Of a stretch of 34,062 nt of DNA, positions 1 to 4,864 are shown piece after piece. Source of the stretch: a virus. Positions within the stretch are counted from its first letter, which is position 1. Every line of letters begins with the position of its first letter. The stretch is taken from positions 1 through 34,062 of the IMG/VR virus record IMGVR_UViG_3300010401_000062, one strand, 5' to 3'. The position numbers and the translations under genes are program-made. Under the pieces are notes generated by a model that was not told where the DNA came from, made no database searches, and saw only the letters and a program-made list of their open reading frames with translations.

Positions 1-390
1 AGGCTTAAGAGATCCAAGGAAGACGTTCTTTTTAGCAACATCATCAGGGAAAGGGATGGATGGACTTGTCAAAGGTGCAAACTCCCCTGTGAGGATAACA
101 AGGCATATTTGGATTGCAGTCATGTTTACGGAAGGGGCTGTAAGTCAGTCCGGTGGGATTTGGAGAACGCTTTCGCCATGTGCAAAAAATGTCACGATTT
201 TTTCACCAAGAACCCGGAAGAGAACAAGGAATTCGCCAGGATTCGATTAGGTGAACGAAAATTCGACTTATTGACATTCCGGGCGAAGAACCCTCAAAAG
301 ATCGATCTGGCGTTAATCTACGCAGGACTGAAGGGATTGTGGAGTGACATGGAAGCCAAGAAACCAATGATTTTCGGGAAAAGAAGGTAA
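1..390 (+). CDS. HNH endonuclease-like protein, 5'-truncated by window edge
   Basis: The reading frame is open from base 1, so the N-terminus lies outside the window; 129 residues are visible. A zinc-knuckle pair CQRC (about residues 24-27) is followed by DCSHVYGRG and, 20 or so residues on, MCKKCHDFFTKNP. This CxxC - D-C-S-H - N-A - CxxCH layout is that of phage HNH or NinG-like nucleases, in which SH and N-A-xx-C-xx-CH form the beta-beta-alpha metal site. In phages such proteins act in recombination or packaging, or as homing enzymes; which applies here is not visible. The first internal ATG (109) would cut off the zinc knuckle and is not the start. A TTG-started gene follows two bases after the stop. 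Confidence 0.75.
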   Translation, partial: RLKRSKEDVLFSNIIRERDGWTCQRCKLPCEDNKAYLDCSHVYGRGCKSVRWDLENAFAMCKKCHDFFTKNPEENKEFARIRLGERKFDLLTFRAKNPQKIDLALIYAGLKGLWSDMEAKKPMIFGKRR

Positions 391-391
391 T

Positions 392-508
392 TTGGAAGAC
401 CAACGGTCTGCCGGCCACGATTTTGAAGACGAATGGGCCATGGAAACTCCGGACGCAGGAGAATTCATGGAATATTTACACAGACTTGGCTGGTGGTTCA
501 ACACATGA
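392..508 (+). CDS. Small acidic hypothetical protein, TTG start
   Basis: A 38-residue frame begins at TTG 392, one base after the upstream stop, with the SD-like AGAAGG 5 bases upstream. The product is acidic and ends in an aromatic stretch (RLGWWFNT). No family is recognised. Support comes from the SD, the tight packing and the AGGGGG SD of the next gene directly after its stop. It is too short for standard gene callers, so confidence is moderate. Confidence 0.5.
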   Translation: MEDQRSAGHDFEDEWAMETPDAGEFMEYLHRLGWWFNT

Positions 509-516
509 GGGGGAAT

Positions 517-609
517 ATGAAAACTAATTTTTACGTCTGGGATCGCATCATCCTTTACATATGTTTCGGTGGCTGGTTAGCTAATGCTGTAAGGGCAATT
601 TTTAGATGA
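517..609 (+). CDS. 30-residue single-span membrane miniprotein
   Basis: ATG 517 lies just after a strong AGGGGG SD (508-513). The product starts MKTNFYVWDR and continues with a hydrophobic segment (IILYICFGGWLANAV), so it is probably an inner-membrane miniprotein. Its stop TGA (607-609) overlaps the next ATG at 606 (ATGA), which supports translation as part of the operon. Function unknown. Confidence 0.55.
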   Translation: MKTNFYVWDRIILYICFGGWLANAVRAIFR

Positions 610-866
610 AAAACCTTCTCTGCCTGATGATCTTCACGGTAAGTTGGGAAATTTTCTTTGTGCGGGCCAGTGGAATTGAAAGTCAGTTCAATAATGATTT
701 TAAAGTTTACCGCCGCCAACAAAACTTTGAAACAAGAAAAAAAATGATTGATTTCATCGAACACGCTCCGCAAGGACGATTTGAATGTGTCGAACCAAAC
801 TATCAAGAGCAAGGGATTTGTGAAATCCGAAATATGAAACCCATATTATCAAAGGTGACGAAATGA
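606..866 (+). CDS. Secreted small hypothetical protein
   Basis: 86 residues. The N-terminus (MKNLLCLMIFTVSWEIFFVRASG) looks like a Sec signal peptide with a likely cleavage after the R-A-S region. The rest is charged, with two cysteines (C-V-E-P and G-I-C-E-I) that could form a disulphide in the periplasm. It overlaps its neighbours on both sides by ATGA (606 and 863). No family is recognised; an exported role, such as envelope modification, is only inferred from the signal. Confidence 0.6.
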   Translation: MKNLLCLMIFTVSWEIFFVRASGIESQFNNDFKVYRRQQNFETRKKMIDFIEHAPQGRFECVEPNYQEQGICEIRNMKPILSKVTK

Positions 867-982
867 AAAACTGGAAATTCTTCTACACGCTAATAGCAGG
901 GACAATGTTTTGGGTGTTGGTTTATGGGTGGCTGGTAACGCCGCCGAAAAGAAATTTACAAATGAAGGAGTCCCATCAATGA
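863..982 (+). CDS. 39-residue membrane miniprotein
   Basis: Starts at ATG 863 inside the upstream stop (ATGA) and ends TGA 980-982, inside which the next ATG sits. After MKNWKFFYTL it has one hydrophobic span (IAGTMFWVLVYGWLV) followed by a basic tail (PPKRNLQMKE), consistent with a single-pass inner-membrane peptide. No family recognised. Confidence 0.5.
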   Translation: MKNWKFFYTLIAGTMFWVLVYGWLVTPPKRNLQMKESHQ

Positions 983-1113
983 TGATAGAGAGATTGGGTG
1001 AGCCTTGGATAACGACAGTTGGGGAAGAAGTTTTTAGACGTGCCTTTAATCTTTTGATTGGTGCTATTGGCGGTTTTTCTTTAGGGACTTTGATTTGGAG
1101 GAATAGGAAATGA
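979..1113 (+). CDS. 44-residue membrane miniprotein
   Basis: I chose ATG 979 because it overlaps the previous stop (ATGATG) and has AAGGAG upstream at 963-968; a longer version from TTG 910 would overlap the previous gene extensively. The product has an amphipathic start (MMIERLGEPWITTVGEEV) and a glycine-rich membrane span (LLIGAIGGFSLGTLIW) ending in basic residues. It could be a small holin-like or phage membrane peptide, but no family is recognised. Confidence 0.5.
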   Translation: MMIERLGEPWITTVGEEVFRRAFNLLIGAIGGFSLGTLIWRNRK

Positions 1114-1418
1114 TGATAGACGAGATCAAAGAGGAGCATATTGGGAGAGAAGCAAAGCTTTCTTACTTCATAAATTATTTGAAAATACGTGCGATTTCAG
1201 ATGGTTATGTTTGGGCCGGGCTTAACACAATTGTAGAAGCAAAAGGAGAATGGGAACTCAAAGACCTCCCCGCGCCAGTGAAACTTCCGAGTGAAAGACT
1301 ATTTGAAATAGCAAGATTAACCGATCCTAATTTTGGAATGGTCACAGTCGAAACACTCATCCAATATTTAGACGAAAAGTTTAAGAAAGAACAGGCTTTG
1401 AAGGGGGATGGCAAGTGA
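1110..1418 (+). CDS. Hypothetical protein, 102 aa
   Basis: Starts at ATG 1110 (ATGATG, overlapping the previous stop) and ends with a stop overlapped by the GTG of the next gene. The product is soluble, mixed charged and probably mostly helical, with LTDPNFGMVTVETLIQYLDE near the C-terminus. No motif or family is recognised. Good operon packing and codon usage like its neighbours make it a real gene. Confidence 0.6.
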   Translation: MMIDEIKEEHIGREAKLSYFINYLKIRAISDGYVWAGLNTIVEAKGEWELKDLPAPVKLPSERLFEIARLTDPNFGMVTVETLIQYLDEKFKKEQALKGDGK

Positions 1419-1543
1419 AGTTTTTAGCTAATAGGAAATTTTATTTTCCAGCTTCTTATCCAGAACTGTTGCTGTGGCAAGCGCACGGATTAATTATTAT
1501 GAGCATTTTGGTCGATGATACTTGGGTGGATATAGCGAAATGA
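1415..1543 (+). CDS. 42-residue hypothetical protein, GTG start
   Basis: GTG 1415 overlaps the previous TGA (GTGA) and is preceded by AGGGGG. The product begins VKFLANRKFYFPASYPELL and has a moderately hydrophobic centre (LLLWQAHGLIIMSILV). The stop (1541-1543) is overlapped by the next ATG at 1540. No family is recognised. Confidence 0.5.
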   Translation: MKFLANRKFYFPASYPELLLWQAHGLIIMSILVDDTWVDIAK

Positions 1544-1728
1544 CCCGCCCCATCAAAATAACAAGAAAGGAATGGGATGAGATTTGGATCCATTCCCATC
1601 TTTTCTTCGACAATTGGAATGATATGAAAATTTATATTGAAACACAGGTCAACGACACCCTGCGCCGCAAACAAGCAAAGACCCAGCAAAAGAACGCTGG
1701 GCCGATGAGACGGGGGAATAAGAAGTGA
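1540..1728 (+). CDS. Hypothetical basic protein, 62 aa
   Basis: ATG 1540 overlaps the previous stop (ATGA), which decides the start over an in-frame TTG at 1522. The product starts MTRPIKITRKEWDEIW, has a helical middle and ends in a lysine/arginine-rich tail (KTQQKNAGPMRRGNKK). The basic tail suggests nucleic-acid contact, but no fold is recognised. The next gene is coupled by GTGA. Confidence 0.55.
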   Translation: MTRPIKITRKEWDEIWIHSHLFFDNWNDMKIYIETQVNDTLRRKQAKTQQKNAGPMRRGNKK

Positions 1729-1904
1729 AGCTCCTAACTTTTGACGAATATTTGAAGAAAAAACTCCAAGACCAATATTTTAGAGGGGGCTATGATGCGT
1801 GGCATGATGCCATTCGAGATGAGATTAGGCCGCGAGACAGGGAAATTAGAAAATTAAGAAAAAAACTCGACTGTCTCAAAAAACGAAATCCGAGGAAGAA
1901 ATGA
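1725..1904 (+). CDS. Basic coiled-coil protein, 59 aa, GTG start
   Basis: GTG 1725 overlaps the previous stop; TGA 1902-1904 is overlapped by ATG 1901. The product has FRGGYDAWHDAIRDEI followed by a very basic helix (RDREIRKLRKKLDCLKKR), so it is likely a helical, nucleic-acid-associated or dimerising small protein. No family is recognised. Confidence 0.55.
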   Translation: MKLLTFDEYLKKKLQDQYFRGGYDAWHDAIRDEIRPRDREIRKLRKKLDCLKKRNPRKK

Positions 1905-2083
1905 AACGAAAATACCCACTCTATCCAAACTGGATTTGTATTGAGTGCGGCGAGAAGTACGGAAACCATCGCGGCGGACTATCAACCTTTCATATTGGAA
2001 TCTGTGGGTGGTGTGGAACCAAGCAAACGGTCACGGAATCGAGAGATTTTAAATATCCGCCTCTACCAGAGAAACGAAAGTGA
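1901..2083 (+). CDS. Zinc-ribbon miniprotein, 60 aa
   Basis: Two CxxC knuckles (CIECG at about 13-17, CGWCG at about 35-39) enclose a short loop, the classic zinc-ribbon layout. Such phage miniproteins often bind nucleic acid or host proteins, but the target cannot be read here. Both ends are coupled to neighbours (ATGA at 1901, GTGA at 2080). Confidence 0.65.
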   Translation: MKRKYPLYPNWICIECGEKYGNHRGGLSTFHIGICGWCGTKQTVTESRDFKYPPLPEKRK

Positions 2084-2232
2084 AAACCCACAAAGCTACA
2101 CAGTACGATTGGAGTGGACATTTTTGTGGGACTCACGCTGAGCATGAAAAATGTGAATCAAGAAAATGGTCAGACGTAAATTGTAAGAATTGTCTCAAGA
2201 AACGAAAGCCCAAGAGAAGTAGGGCGAGATAG
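2080..2232 (+). CDS. Cys/His-rich basic miniprotein, 50 aa, GTG start
   Basis: The frame starts at GTG 2080, overlapping the previous stop (GTGA), and ends TAG 2230-2232. The product is Cys/His-rich in its first half (HFCGTHAEHEKCESR), then CKNC and a strongly basic tail (LKKRKPKRSRAR). The Cys/His spacing suggests one zinc site, the tail nucleic-acid binding. It is the last gene before the structured RNA region; the lead motif of the first RNA unit overlaps its final codons. Confidence 0.55.
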   Translation: MKTHKATQYDWSGHFCGTHAEHEKCESRKWSDVNCKNCLKKRKPKRSRAR

Positions 2233-2236
2233 ATTT

Positions 2237-2316
2237 GCCGGTGAGGAATGAACGTGATTCCTGAAACTAAGACATGGTTCGCCCAAAGTGTGGTTCAAAT
2301 CCACCCACTGGCTCCA
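2237..2316 (+). tRNA. tRNA-like element 1 with encoded CCA (possible degenerate tRNA)
   Basis: The acceptor helix GCCGGTG (2237-2243) pairs with CACTGGC (2306-2312) with one G-U. A T-arm (TGTGG-TTCAAAT-CCACC, 2289-2305, four of five pairs) follows tRNA consensus, and T plus CCA ends the element. A hairpin GGAAT-GAACGTG-ATTCC (2245-2261) sits where the D-arm should be but lacks the G18-G19 pair. No normal anticodon arm fits: GAAAC/GGTTC (2263-2280) has one mismatch and an 8-base loop. It may be a decayed tRNA, or a tRNA-like domain used for something other than decoding. Confidence 0.45.
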
Positions 2317-2388
2317 ATTTACGCAGTACCAAACTTCCCAAAGGAAGGGATGTATTGCTGGCCCCGAACTGGCACCGTAAGGTGGCCG

Positions 2389-2492
2389 TTTTCATTAACT
2401 CAAAGTCCTGCATCTGACGAGTTGGGACGTGGAGAAGTAACAGAGCGTGGTTTGTTTAACATGGGTTGCGGGTTCAAGCCCCGCATGAAATA
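2389..2492 (+). ncRNA. tRNA-like element 2 (T-arm plus weak acceptor)
   Basis: A perfect five-pair T-arm GCGGG-TTCAAGC-CCCGC lies at 2468-2484. The following ATGAAA (2485-2490) can pair with TTTCAT at 2390-2395 (six pairs), and ACTC/GAGT (2398-2401/2419-2422) could be a D-stem but with a 17-base loop. About 45 bases separate this from the T-arm, with no clear anticodon arm. No CCA is encoded. The T-arm is solid; the rest of the cloverleaf is doubtful. Confidence 0.3.
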
Positions 2493-2504
2493 GGGGCATA
2501 ACTT

Positions 2505-2643
2505 TTGCTGGTGCGGTGTGGAGTGAACACACAAGTTGTCAATGCGTTATAAAAGGGTGCGACTTCCGTCCAATACGCAACTTACGGGGAATCCAAGGAA
2601 GAGATATGAGACTCCAAGTTGGTTAAATTCCAACCACCAGCAA
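2505..2643 (+). ncRNA. tRNA-like element 3 (extended cloverleaf)
   Basis: TTGCTGGTG (2505-2513) pairs perfectly with CACCAGCAA (2635-2643). Inside lie GTGTG-GAGTGAA-CACAC (2516-2532), AAGTTG/CAACTT (2533-2538/2578-2583) closing a 39-base loop, and a T-arm GTTGG-TTAAATT-CCAAC (2618-2634). Every arm of a cloverleaf has a counterpart in order, but the 'anticodon' loop is far too long and the T-loop has A in place of the invariant C. It is too short for a group I intron insertion. It could be a tRNA-like structural RNA. Confidence 0.4.
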
Positions 2644-2710
2644 TAATTTTGCCTCGTAAGACTTGCAGTAATGCCGAGAGGCCACGTGCTGAGAGCAGGG
2701 GCATAGATTT

Positions 2711-2797
2711 GCCGGAACCGACCTTATAAGTCCTTTTCGGCTTGCCGTGAAAGGTGATGCTTTGTCAACTCATCGGGTTCGAGTCCCGAATGGTGGA
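2711..2797 (+). ncRNA. tRNA-like element 4 (T-arm, 7-base loop hairpin, variable-arm-like hairpin)
   Basis: The lead motif ATAGATTTGCCGG (2703-2715) is followed by GAC-CTTATAA-GTC (2720-2732), whose 7-base loop resembles an anticodon loop (C-T-TAT-A-A), then CCTTT/AAAGG (2732-2736/2750-2754) with inner CGG/CCG, like a class II variable arm, and a perfect T-arm TCGGG-TTCGAGT-CCCGA (2773-2789). No good acceptor partner was found for ATGGTGG (2790-2796). It is probably part of the same RNA family, either degenerate or folding differently. Confidence 0.3.
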
Positions 2798-2865
2798 CTG
2801 GAATATTCGCCACGTTTGACGCCTATCAAGGCCACGGCACAACTTTAAGCAGGAAGAATTCAAAT

Positions 2866-2885
2866 ACTAATTAGCACGAATTAGT
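2866..2885 (+). repeat. Short perfect inverted repeat
   Basis: ACTAATT-AGCACG-AATTAGT, a seven-pair stem with a six-base loop, is followed by a further TTAGTAG repeat. There is no T-tract, so it is not an intrinsic terminator. It could be an operator or an RNA hairpin between structured elements. Confidence 0.4.
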
Positions 2886-2922
2886 AGAGGATTAGTAGTT
2901 AGACTCACAAAGGGGAAATGAA

Positions 2923-3020
2923 TTTGCTGTGCGAAGGACGCCGTGGACTGTGGGAATTTCCTGTTTGACGATCCCTGGCAGAATCATTATCGGCTATAAA
3001 ATGAAACAGGCCACAGCATT
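2923..3020 (+). ncRNA. Structured RNA element 5, upstream of the prepilin-like gene
   Basis: TGCTGTG (2925-2931) pairs with CACAGCA (3012-3018), and CCTGTTT (2960-2966) with AAACAGG (3004-3010): two stacked seven-pair helices separated by one base on the 3' side. The 5' strand is preceded by the lead motif, as in elements 1 and 3. No T-arm is seen. A short frame (ATG 2918, stop 2966-2968, 16 codons with an AAGGGG SD) also starts here and could be a leader peptide. GACTCACAAA occurs on both sides (2902-2911, 3027-3036). Confidence 0.35.
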
Positions 3021-3055
3021 TACTTTGACTCACAAAAACAGGGAGAGGTGGATAT

Positions 3056-3463
3056 ATGAAGAATAAAGGTTTCACGCTCATCGAACTTATGATCGTTGTC
3101 GCAATCATAGGTATATTGGCCGCTATGGCCATTCCTGCGCTTTCAACTCCAAATGGGGTAATGCCAGGATATTCAAAGGGAGAAAGAACAGGTGTTGTTA
3201 ATAAATTAAGCCAAAAAGGAATAATCTGGAAAAGCTGGGAGGGTGAGATTTTGATGACTGTTAAGGGGGCGCAAACAACCACGCCAGAGAAGTTTTGTTT
3301 CAGCGTGCGCGATCCATTGGTAATTAAAAAATTACAATCTGCATCAGCTTCCCAAGAAACGGTGACGCTTGGATACAGCCAATATCTTTTGAAGCCATGG
3401 AAATTGGATACGCAATACTTAATTGTCGCAGTGAAGCAATCAACCATCGCCCAGCGCGATTAG
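3056..3463 (+). CDS. Type IV prepilin-like N-terminus fused to a phage-type domain
   Basis: 135 residues. The first 28 are a textbook type IV prepilin leader and helix (NKG|FTLIELMIVVAIIGIL, with cleavage expected between G and F and the conserved Glu five residues on), so it should be processed by host prepilin peptidase and stay in the inner membrane or enter a pilus. The rest is not pilin-like: YSKGERTGVVNKLSQKGIIW, W-E-G-E and FSVRD match what I recall of a small soluble domain common in phage and enterobacterial hypothetical proteins (GxRxGVVxKLSxKG...WEG...FSVxD). It has a clear SD (GGGAGAGG). The fusion is unusual; it may anchor the domain in the membrane or interfere with pili. Confidence 0.75.
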   Translation: MKNKGFTLIELMIVVAIIGILAAMAIPALSTPNGVMPGYSKGERTGVVNKLSQKGIIWKSWEGEILMTVKGAQTTTPEKFCFSVRDPLVIKKLQSASASQETVTLGYSQYLLKPWKLDTQYLIVAVKQSTIAQRD

Positions 3464-3473
3464 GGGGAGTATG
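3458..3473 (+). repeat. Identical 16-bp gene junction, copy 1
   Basis: GATTAGGGGGAGTATG holds the Asp codon and TAG stop of the upstream gene, an AGGGGGAG SD and the ATG of the next gene. The same 16 bases recur at 3792-3807 and 4051-4066. Confidence 0.85.
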
Positions 3474-3797
3474 TTCAAGGCTTGCGGCAATAAAGGTTTC
3501 CATCTCACATTTCCAAATGGAGTTACGCTTTCTACTCAATTTGGGCCAGCGAACTATGGGGATAATTACGATGCGCCATTAACTCTTTCGGCAGAGGAAG
3601 AAAGAAAACATGGGGGCTATAAATCCTGGAATGCTGAAGTGGCGGCCTGGGTCGGGAAAGATAAGTGGATTACCGATGAATATCGACCTGGATCTGGCGG
3701 CGTTATTGGCTATCTGGACATGGAAGAATGGCTCAAGTTTTTTGATTGGTGCAGAAACTATAAAGCTCTCAAAGGAACCCATGGAAAAGGTGATTAG
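3471..3797 (+). CDS. Conserved phage hypothetical protein, 108 aa
   Basis: The N-terminal part (NKGFHLTFPNGVTLSTQFGP, then NYGDNY) matches a pattern I recall from many small phage proteins (GFHxTFxNGxTVSVQFGxGNYCxN). The C-terminus has WLKFFDWCRNYKAL. The family is of unknown function and probably cytosolic. It lies between two identical 16-bp junctions and ends, like both neighbours in this series, in Asp-stop. A near-copy of the 4397-4417 sequence (AAAGGAACCCATGGAAAAGG, 3771-3790) forms its 3' end. Confidence 0.7.
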   Translation: MFKACGNKGFHLTFPNGVTLSTQFGPANYGDNYDAPLTLSAEEERKHGGYKSWNAEVAAWVGKDKWITDEYRPGSGGVIGYLDMEEWLKFFDWCRNYKALKGTHGKGD

Positions 3798-3807
3798 GGG
3801 GAGTATG
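3792..3807 (+). repeat. Identical 16-bp gene junction, copy 2
   Basis: Exact copy of the junction at 3458-3473: stop codon, SD and start codon of consecutive genes. Confidence 0.85.
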
Positions 3808-4056
3808 AGAATAGAAACAGCCACAGTCTACAGAGCATCCAGCGGACGCAGATATTTCACTCTGAAAGGTGCTTTGAAGGATGAATGTTATTCTGCGGTG
3901 AAAAAGAAATACCCGCTCGACCCTTGTGATTGTGTTGATTTTTGCACTTGTGGCCGGAGTGGTTTCATTGGAGACATTCAGGCTTTGGCCGAGCGTTATT
4001 ATCAATTTCACAAAAGAAAAATAAGCACACTCAGATGTGTCTTGAAACGCGATTAG
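3805..4056 (+). CDS. Cysteine-containing hypothetical protein, 83 aa
   Basis: ATG 3805 has the AGGGGGAG SD; an in-frame ATG at 3781 sits in a repeated AAAGGAACCCATGGAAAAGG segment and could be a second start adding eight residues. The product has a cysteine cluster (PLDPCDCVDFCTCGRSGF, about 44-61) that could bind zinc, preceded by YRASSGRRYFTLKGAL and followed by a helix. No family is recognised with confidence. Confidence 0.65.
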   Translation: MRIETATVYRASSGRRYFTLKGALKDECYSAVKKKYPLDPCDCVDFCTCGRSGFIGDIQALAERYYQFHKRKISTLRCVLKRD

Positions 4057-4066
4057 GGGGAGTATG
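4051..4066 (+). repeat. Identical 16-bp gene junction, copy 3
   Basis: Third exact copy of GATTAGGGGGAGTATG. A looser version (TAAGGGGGCAGTATG) precedes the gene at 29843. Confidence 0.85.
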
Positions 4067-4420
4067 AAGAAAGAGTTTTTCCAAATACTTGTAAAAGTTG
4101 GCGGTGTCGGGAAAAAAGAAAAACGTGATGTTCGACGATTCAAGGAAAAGTACAGAGAGAAGCATGATTTTTTGGGTGGGTATGTAACGCATTGTGTTCG
4201 TAAAGATAGTGGAGAGCGTGTTTTTAAGGTGTTCTTGAATGGACGACAGGCAGACAGTGAATTCATTGATTCTTTTTATCACGAAATGACGCATATACTT
4301 TGTGGTTTATTCAGGGTCAAGCAAGACGAGAATATGTGTAGATGGATAGGTTATATCTCAAAAGTTTTCTGGGGCCACCAAAAAGGAAAACAAAGAAAAG
4401 GAACCAATGGAAAAGGATAA
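4064..4420 (+). CDS. HExxH metallopeptidase-like phage protein
   Basis: 118 residues. HEMTH (73-77) in the context SFYHEMTHILCGLF is the zincin signature: two zinc-binding His and a catalytic Glu. The later E-N-M-C-R-W region (about 89-94) contains a possible third ligand. The protein is short, close to minimal phage metallopeptidase-like families often found among accessory genes. The N-terminal half is basic and the last 15 residues are lysine/glycine-rich. Substrate unknown; activity is inferred only from the motif. It overlaps the next gene by 14 bases. Confidence 0.65.
   Translation: MKKEFFQILVKVGGVGKKEKRDVRRFKEKYREKHDFLGGYVTHCVRKDSGERVFKVFLNGRQADSEFIDSFYHEMTHILCGLFRVKQDENMCRWIGYISKVFWGHQKGKQRKGTNGKG
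4397..4417 (+). repeat. Second copy of a 20-bp translation-start repeat
   Basis: AAAGGAACCAATGGAAAAGG differs at one position from 3771-3790. Here it carries the SD and ATG (4407) of the next gene; at 3781 the matching ATG is in frame with the 3805 gene. Confidence 0.7.
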
Positions 4421-4679
4421 GACCGACCGCCACGAACTCAGAGCGAGGGAAATGTTCCCAGAAGAAAAATACTACGGAAGTCTTTGGCGTGAGGCCAGGG
4501 AAAAGATCGCCGAAGCATTAAGAAAAGAAAGGGAAGAGGTTATTGAAGCTTGTATAAAGATAGCCGACCAGGAATTCCAAGAACACACAGGCTTTGCGGG
4601 GGATTATGATGCTGGCGCGGCGAAATCATCAAGCAATATTGAATTTGAAATCCGCCTCTTGAAGGAGAATTCCAAATGA
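4407..4679 (+). CDS. Helical charged hypothetical protein, 90 aa
   Basis: Starts in the AAAGGAACCAATGG repeat. Mostly helical and charged, with a coiled-coil-like segment (LWREAREKIAEALRKEREEV) followed by EACIKIADQE and a glycine-containing turn (GFAGDYDAGAA). The pattern 'helix - EEVIEACIKIADQ - ...' is common in phage accessory proteins of unknown role. The stop is overlapped by the next ATG (4676). Confidence 0.65.
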   Translation: MEKDKTDRHELRAREMFPEEKYYGSLWREAREKIAEALRKEREEVIEACIKIADQEFQEHTGFAGDYDAGAAKSSSNIEFEIRLLKENSK

Positions 4680-4864
4680 GAACAATATTTGTCATTTCTT
4701 TGTTGCTTTTGTGTGGATGTGGGAGACTTAAAACCATGAGCAGGACAGAAGTTATCGCGGCAATAAAACAATGTGAGCAGGCAAATCTTCACGCCAACAT
4801 TATGCGTGATGGTTGGGACTTTGCGATTTACGAAGTCGAATGTTTACCGCGTGATTCCAAATGA
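4676..4864 (+). CDS. Small lipoprotein, 62 aa
   Basis: The N-terminus (MRTIFVISLLLLCGCG) is a lipoprotein signal: a hydrophobic run ending in a lipobox-like L-L-C or C-G-C, so diacylation by host Lgt and cleavage by Lsp are expected. The following MSRTEVIAAIKQCEQANLHA...EVECLP is a pattern I recall in small phage hypothetical proteins without the lipid signal. A translation start at the internal Met of MSRTEV (ATG 4736) would make a cytosolic form. ATGA overlaps exist at both ends. Confidence 0.65.
   Translation: MRTIFVISLLLLCGCGRLKTMSRTEVIAAIKQCEQANLHANIMRDGWDFAIYEVECLPRDSK

Larger units (their letters stand above)
2229..2931 (+). repeat. Dispersed lead motif of the RNA array (A-GGGG-N-TTTGCYGG type)
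   Basis: Five related segments recur: GGGCGAGATAGATTTGCCGG (2222-2241), AAGGGATGTATTGCTGG (about 2345-2361), AGGGGCATAACTTTTGCTGG (2492-2511), AGGGGCATAGATTTGCCGG (2697-2715), and AGGGGAAATGAATTTGCTG (2911-2929). The first and fourth share 13 identical bases (ATAGATTTGCCGG), the third and fourth share AGGGGCATA. Copies one, three and five each supply the 5' strand of a long-range helix. Confidence 0.5.

Noticed and set aside
2248-2493. 81-codon plus-strand open frame in the RNA array
   Set aside because: It spans two T-arm structures, has no SD and no protein-like features.
2773-2800. tmRNA
   Set aside because: A T-arm is present, but no tmRNA 5' end, tag frame or matching acceptor strand was found.
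2905-3447. 180-codon minus-strand open frame
   Set aside because: Antisense to the prepilin-like gene and the structured RNA; no SD or recognisable motif, and all neighbouring genes are on the plus strand.
3610-4056. Long version of the 3805 gene
   Set aside because: It would overlap the 3471 gene by nearly 190 bases; the AGGGGGAG SD marks ATG 3805 (ATG 3781 is kept as a possible alternative).
3769-4266. 165-codon minus-strand open frame
   Set aside because: Antisense to three well-supported, SD-linked plus-strand genes; low-complexity Phe/Ser-rich translation.
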